NCBI GenBank assembly: GCA_024234935.1
Contig: JACKNI010000003.1
Location: 62,001-126,000, forward strand
DNA length: 64,000 nucleotides
From: Chromatiales bacterium
Lineage (GTDB): Bacteria > Pseudomonadota > Gammaproteobacteria > Steroidobacterales > GCA-2729495
Direction of reading: 5' to 3'
Shown here: in pieces, positions 19,747 to 27,897 of the stretch
How the letters are laid out: each line of letters starts with the position of its first letter
How positions within the stretch are numbered: position 1 is the first letter of the stretch
Program-made: the position numbers and the translations under genes
Notes under the pieces: model-generated
The model's database searches: none
Seen by the model: only the letters and a program-made list of their open reading frames with translations
Told to the model about the DNA's origin: nothing

Positions 19747-20505
19747 GTGACCGCAAGACATCTCCGTATCCTGCATATCTCCGATCCACATCTGCATGCC
19801 AGACGTGAGGCGCATATGCGTGGCGTCAATACCGACGCCAGCCTGGTGGCGAGCCTTGAACACGCGCTGGCCGATCCGCACAGACCGGAGCTGATACTTG
19901 CCACCGGCGATCTGGTGCAGGACGAAAGCCGGCAGGGCTACGAGCGATTCCGGGAACTCCTTGGCAAGCCCGGCATACCTGTGCATTGCCTGCCGGGCAA
20001 CCACGATTCAACGGGCATGATGCAGGAAGTACTGTCAGACATACCCTTCCGTTTCTGCGGCATCGCTGACTATCCGCCGTGGCGACTGATCATGCTGAAC
20101 AGCAAGACGGCCGGTGATGACGGCGGGTTTCTGCCCGCGCACGAACTGGAACTGCTGCAACAGGCCCTCGACACCTGCCGGGAAAGCCACGCCCTTGTCG
20201 CCCTGCATCACCAGCCGGTCGCCATGGGCAGCCGCTGGCTGGACACCGTCGGCCTGCGCAACGCCGACCAGTTCCTGGCCATCATCGACCGGTACCCGCA
20301 GGTACGCGCCATCGTCTGGGGCCACGTACACCAGGCCTCGGACCAGCGGCGCAATGATGTGCGGCTGATCAGCACACCCTCCACCTGCGCCCAGTTCCTG
20401 CCCGGCGCTGAAAATTTCAGCCTCGACACGCGCCCACCTGGCTACCGGTGGCTGGATCTCCACCCCGATGGCAGCATGCAGACTTCGGTGGTCTGGGTGG
20501 AATAG
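19747..20505 (+). CDS. cpdA: CpdA-like metallophosphoesterase (probable 3',5'-cyclic-AMP phosphodiesterase)
   Basis: A calcineurin-type phosphoesterase: metal-binding motifs DPHLH, GDLVQDES, GNHDS, and LHHQPV and GHVHQ in the right order over 252 residues, matching the Icc/CpdA family that hydrolyses cAMP in the cytoplasm. The start is uncertain. A TTG at 19708 is in frame, but a TATAGT box at 19694-19699 would place transcription start beside it, so I prefer GTG 19747; no convincing Shine-Dalgarno supports either. The last 61 nt of the gene recur upstream of the TraB gene (21544-21604). No CRP or cyclase gene is visible nearby, so cAMP as substrate is by family only. Confidence 0.8.
   Translation: MTARHLRILHISDPHLHARREAHMRGVNTDASLVASLEHALADPHRPELILATGDLVQDESRQGYERFRELLGKPGIPVHCLPGNHDSTGMMQEVLSDIPFRFCGIADYPPWRLIMLNSKTAGDDGGFLPAHELELLQQALDTCRESHALVALHHQPVAMGSRWLDTVGLRNADQFLAIIDRYPQVRAIVWGHVHQASDQRRNDVRLISTPSTCAQFLPGAENFSLDTRPPGYRWLDLHPDGSMQTSVVWVE
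20443..20503 (+). repeat. Copy 1 of a 61-bp direct repeat (3' end of the CpdA-like gene)
   Basis: Codes for the last 20 residues of the CpdA-like protein up to the stop. It matches 21544-21604 at 58 of 61 positions by eye, about 1.1 kb away in the same orientation. Confidence 0.92.
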
Positions 20506-20559
20506 CGGATTTCCCGGCACGTTCTGCACCCGCGCAGCTGGCCCAATCCCTGAAAAGCG

Positions 20560-21336
20560 CTAGAGCGCCTTCGAGACGAACACCACGACCTGGTTGTCAG
20601 AGGTGTCCGTGCCGGTCGGGGTCGTATAGAAGTCCTTGTCCGCGTCTGTGGATGTGAAATACGCACCGGCGCTGAAACCGTTCGGCAGTGCCCAGGTCGC
20701 GCCCAGTTTCCAGTCATTGTAGGAAAGCCTGGATGGCGAAGCCTGATCGTGCTTCACGTCGAGAATCCCGTAGTGCAGGTTCAGCGTGATGCCGGTCTCG
20801 CTCACGGGGATATTGGCGTACAGGTCGTAGTAGGCGCTGCCATCGCTGTCGTTGCTGCCCGTATTGCCCTGGTAGCCGAAATAGTTGTCGAGGTTCCATG
20901 AAACCTTCAGGCCGATCCACTCGTAGGTCAGTGCACCGTAGATCTCCGCAGAATCCGGATCGAAGTGATCGAGGGTATCGCCGGGATACCAGTAGTAGAT
21001 GGCGCCCAGGTCATAGCCGAGGCCCGTCTCGCCGATGGAGTTACGGTAACCGGCATAGACGTCGAGTTCCAGGCTGTTGCCGCCATCGGATGAACCGAAG
21101 TCGCTGATCCAGCTGATGTTGGAGCCCCATGCGCCGGCGTAGAGCCCGCTCGAGTGGCCGAGATCGAAGCCCCCCTGCACTGCGGGATCCTCATCGGTCT
21201 GCGTGATGCCGCGAAATACATACTGGCTGTACAGTCCGACGTTGCCCGTGAAAGTGAAGTCCGCATCTTCGGCCAGTGCAGCGGCGGGAAGTGAAAGTAC
21301 GGTGATGGCTGCGGCAGCAAGGAAAGTGTTTTTCAT
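20560..21336 (-). CDS. TorF/gcw_chp family (TIGR02001-like) outer-membrane protein
   Basis: A 258-residue exported protein with a clear signal peptide (cleavage near AAALAED) and a beta-barrel-like repeat of amphipathic strands rich in Tyr, Gly and Asp. The N-terminus after cleavage, FTGNVGLYSQYVFRGITQTDEDPAVQGGFDL, is the hallmark of the family of conserved proteobacterial proteins often annotated TorF. The C-terminus VVVFVSKAL ends in a short strand. Function is not established; members are predicted outer-membrane proteins. It lies reversed between the CpdA-like gene and its duplicated 3' scrap, so it may have been part of the rearrangement that made the repeat. Confidence 0.82.
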   Translation of the reverse strand: MKNTFLAAAAITVLSLPAAALAEDADFTFTGNVGLYSQYVFRGITQTDEDPAVQGGFDLGHSSGLYAGAWGSNISWISDFGSSDGGNSLELDVYAGYRNSIGETGLGYDLGAIYYWYPGDTLDHFDPDSAEIYGALTYEWIGLKVSWNLDNYFGYQGNTGSNDSDGSAYYDLYANIPVSETGITLNLHYGILDVKHDQASPSRLSYNDWKLGATWALPNGFSAGAYFTSTDADKDFYTTPTGTDTSDNQVVVFVSKAL

Positions 21337-21543
21337 CGTGATATCCGATCGAAATCAGGGAGGAGCCCCGCGCTCGACCAAGCAGGAACCGTGCCAGCTG
21401 CCAGTCGCGTGGAAAATCAGGGTGATTGCCGCGCCAGCGCGTGCGTGCAGGACCTGATCCCGTGCAGTGCATCGCGGTGAGGCACCAATAGTGTGCGGCC
21501 TGAATCCCCTGCAACCAGCCTGAGAGGCCGTTGCCTGTCCGGA

Positions 21544-21604
21544 TACCGGTGGCTGGATCTCCATCCCGATGGCACCATGCAGACTTCGGTGGTCCGGGTG
21601 GAAT
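21544..21604 (+). repeat. Copy 2 of the 61-bp direct repeat, degenerate scrap of a CpdA-like gene
   Basis: Differs from copy 1 by three substitutions. Read in the CpdA frame, one changes Trp to Arg, and the stop codon TAG of copy 1 is TGG here, so the frame runs on to a TAA at 21616. Weak protein similarity (SLxxR...GYRW) extends about ten codons upstream. This is a gene fragment, not a gene. Its end supplies the GGTGG that precedes the TraB start. Confidence 0.9.
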
Positions 21605-22481
21605 GGAAATGTCGTTAAAACGCGCAGCCGTGCTGTTCATCACTGCATGGCTCGCTGCCGGCAGCGCCTTCGCCCTGCCCCTCTGGGAAATCACCGGCAC
21701 CCGGAATCACGTGTTGCTGCTCGGCTCGATTCACACGCTGCGCGCCTCCGACTACCCGCTCGACCCCGCAATCGCCGCTGCGCTCGACGAAGCCGATGTC
21801 GTTTACATGGAACTCGACATGGACGACATGGATCCGGCTGCCAGCTCGGCGACCGTGGCGAAGCTGGCCCGCGATCCGCGCGGCCGGCAGCTGCCTGAAT
21901 TGCTCGGTCCCGCGGCATGGCGCAATGCCGTGGAACAGGGACAGAAAATCGGCCTGGACCTGTCGCCGCTGACGCCCTTCGAGCCGTGGTATGCGGCAGT
22001 CGTCGTCACCCAGCTGCGCCTCGATCAACTCGGCTTCGATCCGTCCCGCGGCGTGGAGAACCAGATCGTGGTTGACGCGAAGAAAGCCGGCAAGGAAATC
22101 CGCGGACTGGAAACGCTTGAAGGTCAGCTGAAGGCGCTCGATGATCTGTCACCCGCTGCGCAGCGCACCTTCCTGCTGCTGACACTGGAAGAGGCCGCCA
22201 GCATCGGCGACGAAGTCGATGACATGATCGCCGCATGGAAAGCCGGTGATGTGCCCGCGCTCGACCGGGAAATGCTCGACAGCGTCCGCGAACAACCGGA
22301 GGTCTACCGCAGCCTGATCCTCAGGCGCAACGAGGCCTTCAGCCACGCGATCGCCGCACTTGCGAACGACTCGAAGGACTATCTGATCGTCATCGGGACG
22401 CTGCATCTGGTCGGCGAGGACAGCGTGCTCGGCATGCTCGCCAGAGAGGGCCTGAAAACCAGACCGGTAGCGGGTCGCTGA
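21603..22481 (+). CDS. TraB/GumN family protein
   Basis: 292 residues: signal peptide (cleavage near GSAFA), then the TraB/GumN (erythromycin-esterase/ChaN-related) fold with the paired motifs GSIHTLRASDYPL near the start and IVIGTLHLVGEDS near the end, and a central YMELDMDD segment. These motifs resemble metal-binding protease-like sites (GxxH, Glu, GxxH), but no activity is proven for most bacterial members. The start is ATG 21603 or 21609; the latter has GGTGG about 8 nt upstream. The 5' end lies in the duplicated scrap of the CpdA-like gene, so its promoter or translation signal may have been rebuilt there. Confidence 0.84.
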   Translation: MEMSLKRAAVLFITAWLAAGSAFALPLWEITGTRNHVLLLGSIHTLRASDYPLDPAIAAALDEADVVYMELDMDDMDPAASSATVAKLARDPRGRQLPELLGPAAWRNAVEQGQKIGLDLSPLTPFEPWYAAVVVTQLRLDQLGFDPSRGVENQIVVDAKKAGKEIRGLETLEGQLKALDDLSPAAQRTFLLLTLEEAASIGDEVDDMIAAWKAGDVPALDREMLDSVREQPEVYRSLILRRNEAFSHAIAALANDSKDYLIVIGTLHLVGEDSVLGMLAREGLKTRPVAGR

Positions 22482-22531
22482 ATCGGCGCTGCACCTGCCG
22501 CACTTCTTCCCGGACCTGATGAGTCGGTCTG

Positions 22532-23317
22532 GTGTTCGCTGACCTTCTCCTGGTGGTCCTCGCGGCCTTCGGCGCCGGCCTCGTCGATGCAATGGTCGGC
22601 GGCGGGGGGCTGATCCAGCTGCCCGCGCTGCTGACTGCGTACCCGTCCACACCGCCTGCCGTGCTTCTGGGCACCAACAAGTTCGCCAGCATCTTCGGTA
22701 CCGGCAGCGCGGTGCTGCGCTTCGTGCGGGGCACACGGGGCGCACGCGGCGTGCGCATTCCCTGGAAAATGCTCCTGCCGCTGCTACCCGTGGTGTTCCT
22801 CGGCGCGCTGGGCGGCGCCGGGGTGGCGACGCTGGTCCCGCCAGACGTTTTCCGGCCGCTGGTGCCGGTCATGCTGGCCCTCGTCCTGATCTACATGCTC
22901 TGGCACAAGGACCTCGGCACCCGTCACACGCCGCTCGCCGTCACCCGCAGGCAGACGGTCGCGGCAGCGGTGCTGCTCGGCGGAGTCGGCTTCTACGATG
23001 GTTTCTTCGGTCCGGGCGCTGGCAGCTTCTTCATGTTCCTGCTGATCCGCCTGTACGCCTTTGACTTCCTCCACTCGGCAGCCAGCGCACGGGTGCTGAA
23101 TGTGGCGACCAACGCCGGCGCCCTCGTCTGGTTCGGCAGTCGGCTGGAACTGCTCTGGCTGGTTGCCATACTGATGGCGATCGCCAATGTGAGCGGAGCG
23201 GTGGTGGGTACCGGTCTCGCACTGAAACACGGCAGCGGCTTCGTGCGCCGGATCTTCGTCGGGGTGGTTGTAGCGCTGATCGCACGCACGGCCTGGCAGG
23301 CCTACTTCACGGCATGA
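22532..23317 (+). CDS. TSUP (TauE/SafE) family membrane permease, YfcA-like
   Basis: A 261-residue inner-membrane protein with about eight hydrophobic segments arranged as two repeated halves. Each half has the family signature: GAGLVDAMVGGGGLIQLPALL in the first and GFYDGFFGPGAGSFFMFLLI in the second. TSUP proteins export sulfite, organosulfonates or related anions; the substrate here is not known. Start is GTG at 22532, 50 nt after the TraB gene, so they may share a transcript. It converges on the Lon-N domain gene with a 41-nt gap. Confidence 0.9.
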   Translation: MFADLLLVVLAAFGAGLVDAMVGGGGLIQLPALLTAYPSTPPAVLLGTNKFASIFGTGSAVLRFVRGTRGARGVRIPWKMLLPLLPVVFLGALGGAGVATLVPPDVFRPLVPVMLALVLIYMLWHKDLGTRHTPLAVTRRQTVAAAVLLGGVGFYDGFFGPGAGSFFMFLLIRLYAFDFLHSAASARVLNVATNAGALVWFGSRLELLWLVAILMAIANVSGAVVGTGLALKHGSGFVRRIFVGVVVALIARTAWQAYFTA

Positions 23318-23358
23318 ACCTCTTCGACCGAGACCACCAGGCAAGCCGAACCGGGCAC

Positions 23359-23952
23359 CTATTGCCCGCGCTCGTGACGGAAGGGTCGCAGCATCGGCCG
23401 CAGCACGCGCAGACGTTCGACCGGATCCGCCAGCTCCAGACAGCTCTGTTTCTCCGCCGAGGGCATGGGCAGGATCTCTGCGAGACGGTAGCCGACCCAG
23501 GCGGCATCGTCATAGTGCTTGTCGATGGCGTCGTACAGCCTGCCGAGATCGTCGATGACGGTTTCGAGCAGCGCGGCCATGGGCCTGAATTCCTCCGGCA
23601 GCTTCAGGTGCGGCTCGCCGGGTAGCATCCCGACCTCACCGACATACAGCCCGTCCGGCAGACGGCTGATGTCGTAAAGCTGGAATTTGCGCGTGCCGCG
23701 CGCCGTAATGCCCAGAATCCCGTCGCTGCCCTGATACCAGTCGACAATACGCGCCAGGGTTCCCACGCCTGCAGTCTCAACCTCGCTGACGTCGGTACCA
23801 CTGCGGATCTGCACCACACCGAACTCGCTTTCTTCGCGCAGGCAGCGGCTGATCATGTCGAGGTAGCGGGCTTCGAAGATCCGCAATGGCAGGGGGCCGT
23901 CCGGAAACAGCACGGCGTTCAGCGGAAACAGCGGGATCGTGATGCGGGTCAT
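23359..23952 (-). CDS. Lon N-terminal (substrate-binding) domain protein
   Basis: 197 residues equal to the PUA-like N-terminal domain of Lon protease, without ATPase or protease domains. The core IPLFPLNAVLFPDGPLPLRIFEARYLDMI and GTLARIVDWYQGSDGILGI are typical of the stand-alone COG2802 family. Length is normal for that family, so it is not a truncated lon. Function is unknown; relatives may bind proteins or act in the cold or stress. It lies 21 nt downstream of mpl on the same strand and is likely co-transcribed with it. Confidence 0.9.
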   Translation of the reverse strand: MTRITIPLFPLNAVLFPDGPLPLRIFEARYLDMISRCLREESEFGVVQIRSGTDVSEVETAGVGTLARIVDWYQGSDGILGITARGTRKFQLYDISRLPDGLYVGEVGMLPGEPHLKLPEEFRPMAALLETVIDDLGRLYDAIDKHYDDAAWVGYRLAEILPMPSAEKQSCLELADPVERLRVLRPMLRPFRHERGQ

Positions 23953-23973
23953 CAGCGCGTCACCGCAGGCACC

Positions 23974-25338
23974 TCAGTCGGTGGCCCCGAGCGCGGTCGC
24001 CAGCTGGCCGTGTATGCCCTGGAAATCGCCGTTGCTCATGACGACAACGGCATCGCCCGGCTGTCCCGCAGCGGCAAGCTCACGCACGATGGCCGCAGTG
24101 TCGGCACAGACCCGCACCTGCGGCGCATCACGAAATTCGGCATCCAGGTCCCATTGCAGGCCCGCCGGCCGCAGTATCCAGGCGAGATCGGCAGCCGAGA
24201 GCGCTGCCGCAAGCGTGTCCTGATAAACACCGAGTTTCATGCTGTTCGAACGCGGCTCGAACACCGCGATCACCCGGCGCACACCGGCACGCCGCCGGAT
24301 CGCCTCGAGCGTGCGACGTATGGCAGTCGGATGATGTGCAAAATCATCGAAGAGCTGCACGCCTTTGAAATCACCCAGGCGCTGCAGCCGACGGCGCACG
24401 CCGCCGAAGCGACCGATGGCCTCGATCGCAACGGCCGGTTCGACGCCGACCGAGGCAGCGGCGAGCAACGCAGCCAGGGCATTCTCCGCGTTATGCGCAC
24501 CGGACAGCTGCCAGTCACAGCGGCCCACTTCTTCGCCCTGATGCAGGATGGAGAGCGTGCCCGGCGGATCCTCACAGGCCGTCCAGTCGGCCACGGTGCC
24601 GTTGCTGCTGGCGAAGCGCTGCAGTGGCGTCCAGCAGCCGAGTTTCAGCAGCGCATCGACGTTGGCATCCTTGCCCGGCACGATCAGCGTGCCATTGCCC
24701 GGAATTGCGCGGACCAGCTGGTGAAACTGCCGGGTGATCGCCGCAAGGTCCGGATAGATATCCGCGTGATCGAACTCCAGATTGTTGATGATGAGCGTCT
24801 GCGGCCGGTACAGGAGGAACTTGGCACGCTTGTCGAAGAACGCGGTGTCGTACTCGTCGGCTTCGATGACGAACACCGGATCCTTGCCCAGCCGCGCCGA
24901 GAATTCAAAATCCACCGGTACGCCGCCGATCAGAAAACCTGCATTGCGGCCCGCATATTCGAGTATCCACGCCACCAGGCTGGTGGTCGTGGTCTTGCCG
25001 TGTGTGCCGGACACGCCGATTACCAGCCGGTCGCGCAGTACCGTCGTTGCCAGCCACTCGGGACCCGACATGTAGGGAATACGGCGGTTGAGCAGTTCCT
25101 CGATGACCGGCATGCCACGCGTCATCACGTTGCCCACCACGACCATGTCCGGCGCGGGCGTGAGCTGCGCGGCCTCATGGCCTTCGATCAGTTCGACGCC
25201 GAGCCGCGCGAGCTGATCGCTCATCGGCGGATAGATATTGCGGTCCGAACCGGTGACGCGGAACCCGGCCTCGCGGGCAATCGCCGCCACGCCACCCATG
25301 AAGGTGCCGCAAACGCCGAGTATGTGTACATGCTGCAT
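23974..25338 (-). CDS. mpl: UDP-N-acetylmuramate:L-alanyl-gamma-D-glutamyl-meso-diaminopimelate ligase Mpl
   Basis: Cell-wall recycling ligase that attaches the recovered murein tripeptide to UDP-MurNAc. 454 residues, full length. The N-terminal domain HILGVCGTFMGGVA is the MurC-like Rossmann region, the P-loop GTHGKTTT is at 111-118, ADEYDTAFFDKR is the central domain motif and DDFAHHPTAI the C-terminal ligase signature. The MG in GTFMGG distinguishes Mpl from MurC, which has GIGGSGM. It is followed closely by the Lon-N protein gene and preceded by a small membrane protein gene. Confidence 0.95.
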   Translation of the reverse strand: MQHVHILGVCGTFMGGVAAIAREAGFRVTGSDRNIYPPMSDQLARLGVELIEGHEAAQLTPAPDMVVVGNVMTRGMPVIEELLNRRIPYMSGPEWLATTVLRDRLVIGVSGTHGKTTTTSLVAWILEYAGRNAGFLIGGVPVDFEFSARLGKDPVFVIEADEYDTAFFDKRAKFLLYRPQTLIINNLEFDHADIYPDLAAITRQFHQLVRAIPGNGTLIVPGKDANVDALLKLGCWTPLQRFASSNGTVADWTACEDPPGTLSILHQGEEVGRCDWQLSGAHNAENALAALLAAASVGVEPAVAIEAIGRFGGVRRRLQRLGDFKGVQLFDDFAHHPTAIRRTLEAIRRRAGVRRVIAVFEPRSNSMKLGVYQDTLAAALSAADLAWILRPAGLQWDLDAEFRDAPQVRVCADTAAIVRELAAAGQPGDAVVVMSNGDFQGIHGQLATALGATD

Positions 25339-25350
25339 GCAGAAAACGCC

Positions 25351-25869
25351 TCAGGCAGGCGGTGGTCCGAGCTGCCAGAAAACCAGGTAATTGAGAAAGA
25401 AGTATGCAAGCGAAAGCATGAGGCCTGCCACAAAGGGTATGGACAGCGCCCGCGAAAAGATGTGCCCGTTGACGACCAGCGACCAACTGACGATCGCGAG
25501 CAGGCCCGCAGTCGGCAGCAGCGCGGGCTGGCCGGGGACCGACAGCGCATCGAGCCAGAAATTGAAGGGCAACATCAGCACGCCGAGCAATGCGCCGGTA
25601 CCGAAAAATGCCGTCAGCGTCTGCCTGGAGCGCGACATATGCCGCGTGAGCCACAGGAGGCCCCACACGCAGATGCACAGCAGGCCGATATCGATCAGGA
25701 CGCTTCTGAACAGCATGACCGACAGGCTGTAGATCGGCAGGGCCAGAAACAGCTGCACGATGCCGTAACACAGGGCGGACAACAGCAGCAGGAAACGCGA
25801 ATCCGGCAGATCTTCCGGACCCCGGCGGCGCAGTGTGATCTGCAGGAAAAAGTCGATGATGGCAAGCAT
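25351..25869 (-). CDS. Uncharacterised multi-pass membrane protein
   Basis: From the ATG at 25869 this is 172 residues with about five hydrophobic segments and a short cytoplasmic N-terminus (LRRRGPEDLPDS). The overall pattern vaguely recalls Yip1-domain membrane proteins, but I do not recognise it. A GTG at 25920 is in frame and adds 17 residues; it would overlap the sequence upstream of rnd. The stop lies 12 nt before mpl, so it probably heads the mpl operon. There is nothing in the sequence from which to infer a substrate or role. Confidence 0.7.
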   Translation of the reverse strand: MLAIIDFFLQITLRRRGPEDLPDSRFLLLLSALCYGIVQLFLALPIYSLSVMLFRSVLIDIGLLCICVWGLLWLTRHMSRSRQTLTAFFGTGALLGVLMLPFNFWLDALSVPGQPALLPTAGLLAIVSWSLVVNGHIFSRALSIPFVAGLMLSLAYFFLNYLVFWQLGPPPA

Positions 25870-25934
25870 CGTCTGCAGCCGTGCAATCCATGACCGTGGT
25901 GGGAATGGACGATGATCCACTACACTCCGTATTT

Positions 25935-27050
25935 ATGCCAGCCCTTATCCAGACCGGCGTACTGGTCGATCAGCAATCACAACTCGATGACGCCTGTGCG
26001 GCAATTTCCCGCGACAGCCTCATCGCCATAGATACCGAGTTCGCGCGCACCACGCAGTTCACGCCGCGCCTTTGCCTGGTGCAGATCGCCGCTGGCGCGC
26101 GGATATTTTGCGTCGATGAGCTGGCCGGACTCGATACGCGCCCGCTGTGGGACATCCTCTGCGCTGGAACCGGCATGCGCGTGCTGCACGCGGCGAAGCA
26201 GGATCTCGAAGTCGCCTGGGTGACTCACCAATGCCTGCCCCAGCCGCTGTTCGACACGCAGATCGCAGCCGCGCTGGTCGGCCATCCGGCCCAGGTCGGC
26301 TACGCGGCGCTGGTCAAGACGCTGCTGGATATCGATGTGGACAAGACCCACACGCGCGCCGACTGGTCGCAGCGGCCACTGCGCCCCGAGCTGATCGCCT
26401 ACGCCAACACCGATGTCATCCATCTGCCCACCGTACATGCCATGCTCTGCGAGGAACTCGAGCGGCTCGGGCGCCATGCATGGGCAATCGAGGACAGCGC
26501 GCGGCTTGTCGATCCTGCCCTGTACCGGAATGATCCCGACGGCGCGTGGCGCCGCCTGTCAGGTCTGCCGCGCATGCCGGTTGCCGTGCAGTTGCGGGCG
26601 CGACGCCTGGCGCGCTGGCGGGAGGAGAATGCAATTCGCGCGGACCGGCCACGGCAGTGGATCATCAGCGATCGCGCACTGCTGGATATCGCGCAACGCA
26701 ATCCGCCAGACGAAACAGCGCTGGCCAACTGCGAAGATCTGCCGGCCGGGGTGGTACGGCGTCAGGGCGGCGCGCTGCTCGCCGAGCTGGCAGCGGCTGC
26801 CGCGGAGCTGGCCGACGGTACCGACCTGAGCCAGGAGCTGCGCCCTGAGCTGATCGATCAGGCCGAGATCAAACGCCTGGCCAAAGTCGTCGATGAAGTG
26901 GCGAAGATGCTGAACGTGGCGCCGGAAATTCTCGCCACGCGGAAGGACCTCTCGGCACTGATCCGTGGCGAACGCGAGCTGCGCCCGCTCTCGGGCTGGC
27001 GGCAATCAGTGATCGGTGAGCCGCTGCTCGCGGCACTCGGGACGGCCTGA
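25935..27050 (+). CDS. rnd: Ribonuclease D
   Basis: 3'-5' exoribonuclease that trims tRNA precursors. 371 residues from the ATG at 25935 (E. coli 375). The DEDD exonuclease motifs are visible: AIDTEFARTT (D, E), HAAKQDLEVAW (D), and YANTDVIHL (D, with a Tyr before), followed by an HRDC domain (about 205-290). There is no Shine-Dalgarno before this ATG; in-frame ATG codons at 25881-25905 would add up to 18 unrelated residues. It diverges from the membrane-protein/mpl unit. Confidence 0.94.
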   Translation: MPALIQTGVLVDQQSQLDDACAAISRDSLIAIDTEFARTTQFTPRLCLVQIAAGARIFCVDELAGLDTRPLWDILCAGTGMRVLHAAKQDLEVAWVTHQCLPQPLFDTQIAAALVGHPAQVGYAALVKTLLDIDVDKTHTRADWSQRPLRPELIAYANTDVIHLPTVHAMLCEELERLGRHAWAIEDSARLVDPALYRNDPDGAWRRLSGLPRMPVAVQLRARRLARWREENAIRADRPRQWIISDRALLDIAQRNPPDETALANCEDLPAGVVRRQGGALLAELAAAAAELADGTDLSQELRPELIDQAEIKRLAKVVDEVAKMLNVAPEILATRKDLSALIRGERELRPLSGWRQSVIGEPLLAALGTA

Positions 27051-27069
27051 GACAGGACGCCCGGACGGT

Positions 27070-27714
27070 TCAGGCCTTGAGCGCCTGTTGTACCCGCTGA
27101 TAGACCTCGTCCACGCTGCCCTGGCCGTTGATCGTGCGGAGCAGTCCGGCGGCCCGGTAATGCTCGACCAGCGGCTCGGTCTGGGCACGGTATACCTTGA
27201 GCCGGTTGCCGATCGTTTCTTCATTGTCGTCAGCACGCTGCACGAGCTCACCCCCCGCCTTCAGGCAGGCATCCAGCTCCGACTTCGGCGAGAAATGGAT
27301 GTTCAGCAGTTTGCCGGTAACCGAGCAGGTGCGGCGACCGGTGAGCCGCTTCATCAGGATATCGAAATCCACATCGATGAGTACGGCGGCATCCAGAGGC
27401 CGGCCGATACCGGCCAGCACGCCTTCAAGCGCGGTGGCCTGGGCAAGATTGCGCGGAAAGCCGTCGAGCACGAATCCGGCTGCCGCATCGTCCTGTTGCA
27501 ACCGCTCGCGAATGATACCCAGCACGATGTCGTCGGAAACCAGTTCACCGGCATCCATGGCAGCCTTCGCCCGGCGGCCGAGCTCACTGCCGGCAGCTAC
27601 TGACTCGCGCAGCAGATCGCCGGTCGACACCTGCGGGATGTGGTGCTCAGCCATGAGCCGCTGGGCCTGCGTGCCCTTGCCGGAACCCGGCGCGCCAAGA
27701 AAGACGATGCGCAA
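27070..27714 (-). CDS. adk: Adenylate kinase
   Basis: Interconverts ATP + AMP and 2 ADP. 214 residues, exactly the E. coli length. P-loop GAPGSGKGT at 7-15, the AMP-binding STGDLLRE and FVLDGFPRN segments, and the LID domain with RLTGRRTCSVTGKLLN. The LID has a single Cys and no zinc-binding Cys cluster. It converges on rnd, with only 19 nt between. It diverges from the PPi-phosphofructokinase gene; these and hppA all handle adenylate or pyrophosphate energy, which may be meaningful. Confidence 0.97.
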   Translation of the reverse strand: MRIVFLGAPGSGKGTQAQRLMAEHHIPQVSTGDLLRESVAAGSELGRRAKAAMDAGELVSDDIVLGIIRERLQQDDAAAGFVLDGFPRNLAQATALEGVLAGIGRPLDAAVLIDVDFDILMKRLTGRRTCSVTGKLLNIHFSPKSELDACLKAGGELVQRADDNEETIGNRLKVYRAQTEPLVEHYRAAGLLRTINGQGSVDEVYQRVQQALKA

Positions 27715-27749
27715 GTGGGCGCTCCTGATCGGAATTGAGAGGCCGCGTA

Positions 27750-27778
27750 AACTACAGTGACAGGCTTTGCCACGTCAA
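27750..27778 (-). promoter_or_regulatory. Candidate adk promoter
   Basis: On the minus strand TTGACG (27778-27773) is followed 17 nt later by GTAGTT (27755-27750), a good -35 and a weak -10. It lies in the 183-nt divergent region before the PPi-PFK gene. The plus-strand promoter of that gene is not clear. Confidence 0.4.
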
Positions 27779-27897
27779 ACTGCCCCCCGTGGCAGTGTCC
27801 GGCCCGCCGGTCTCGGCAGGAGCGCGCGATGAACGCGCAACCGGCACCGTTGTGCTAATTTTCGCTTCAGAAGAACAGCCCAGGAGAGTCCCGAGCC

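Noticed and set aside
24010..25893. A 627-codon open frame on the plus strand opposite mpl and the membrane protein gene
   Set aside because: It is an antisense shadow of high-GC coding sequence; the minus strand has all Mpl motifs, and this frame shows no recognisable domain. Similar large shadows lie opposite gap/tkt (11871-13682), the LTA synthase-like gene (17735-19471) and pyk (9263-10645).
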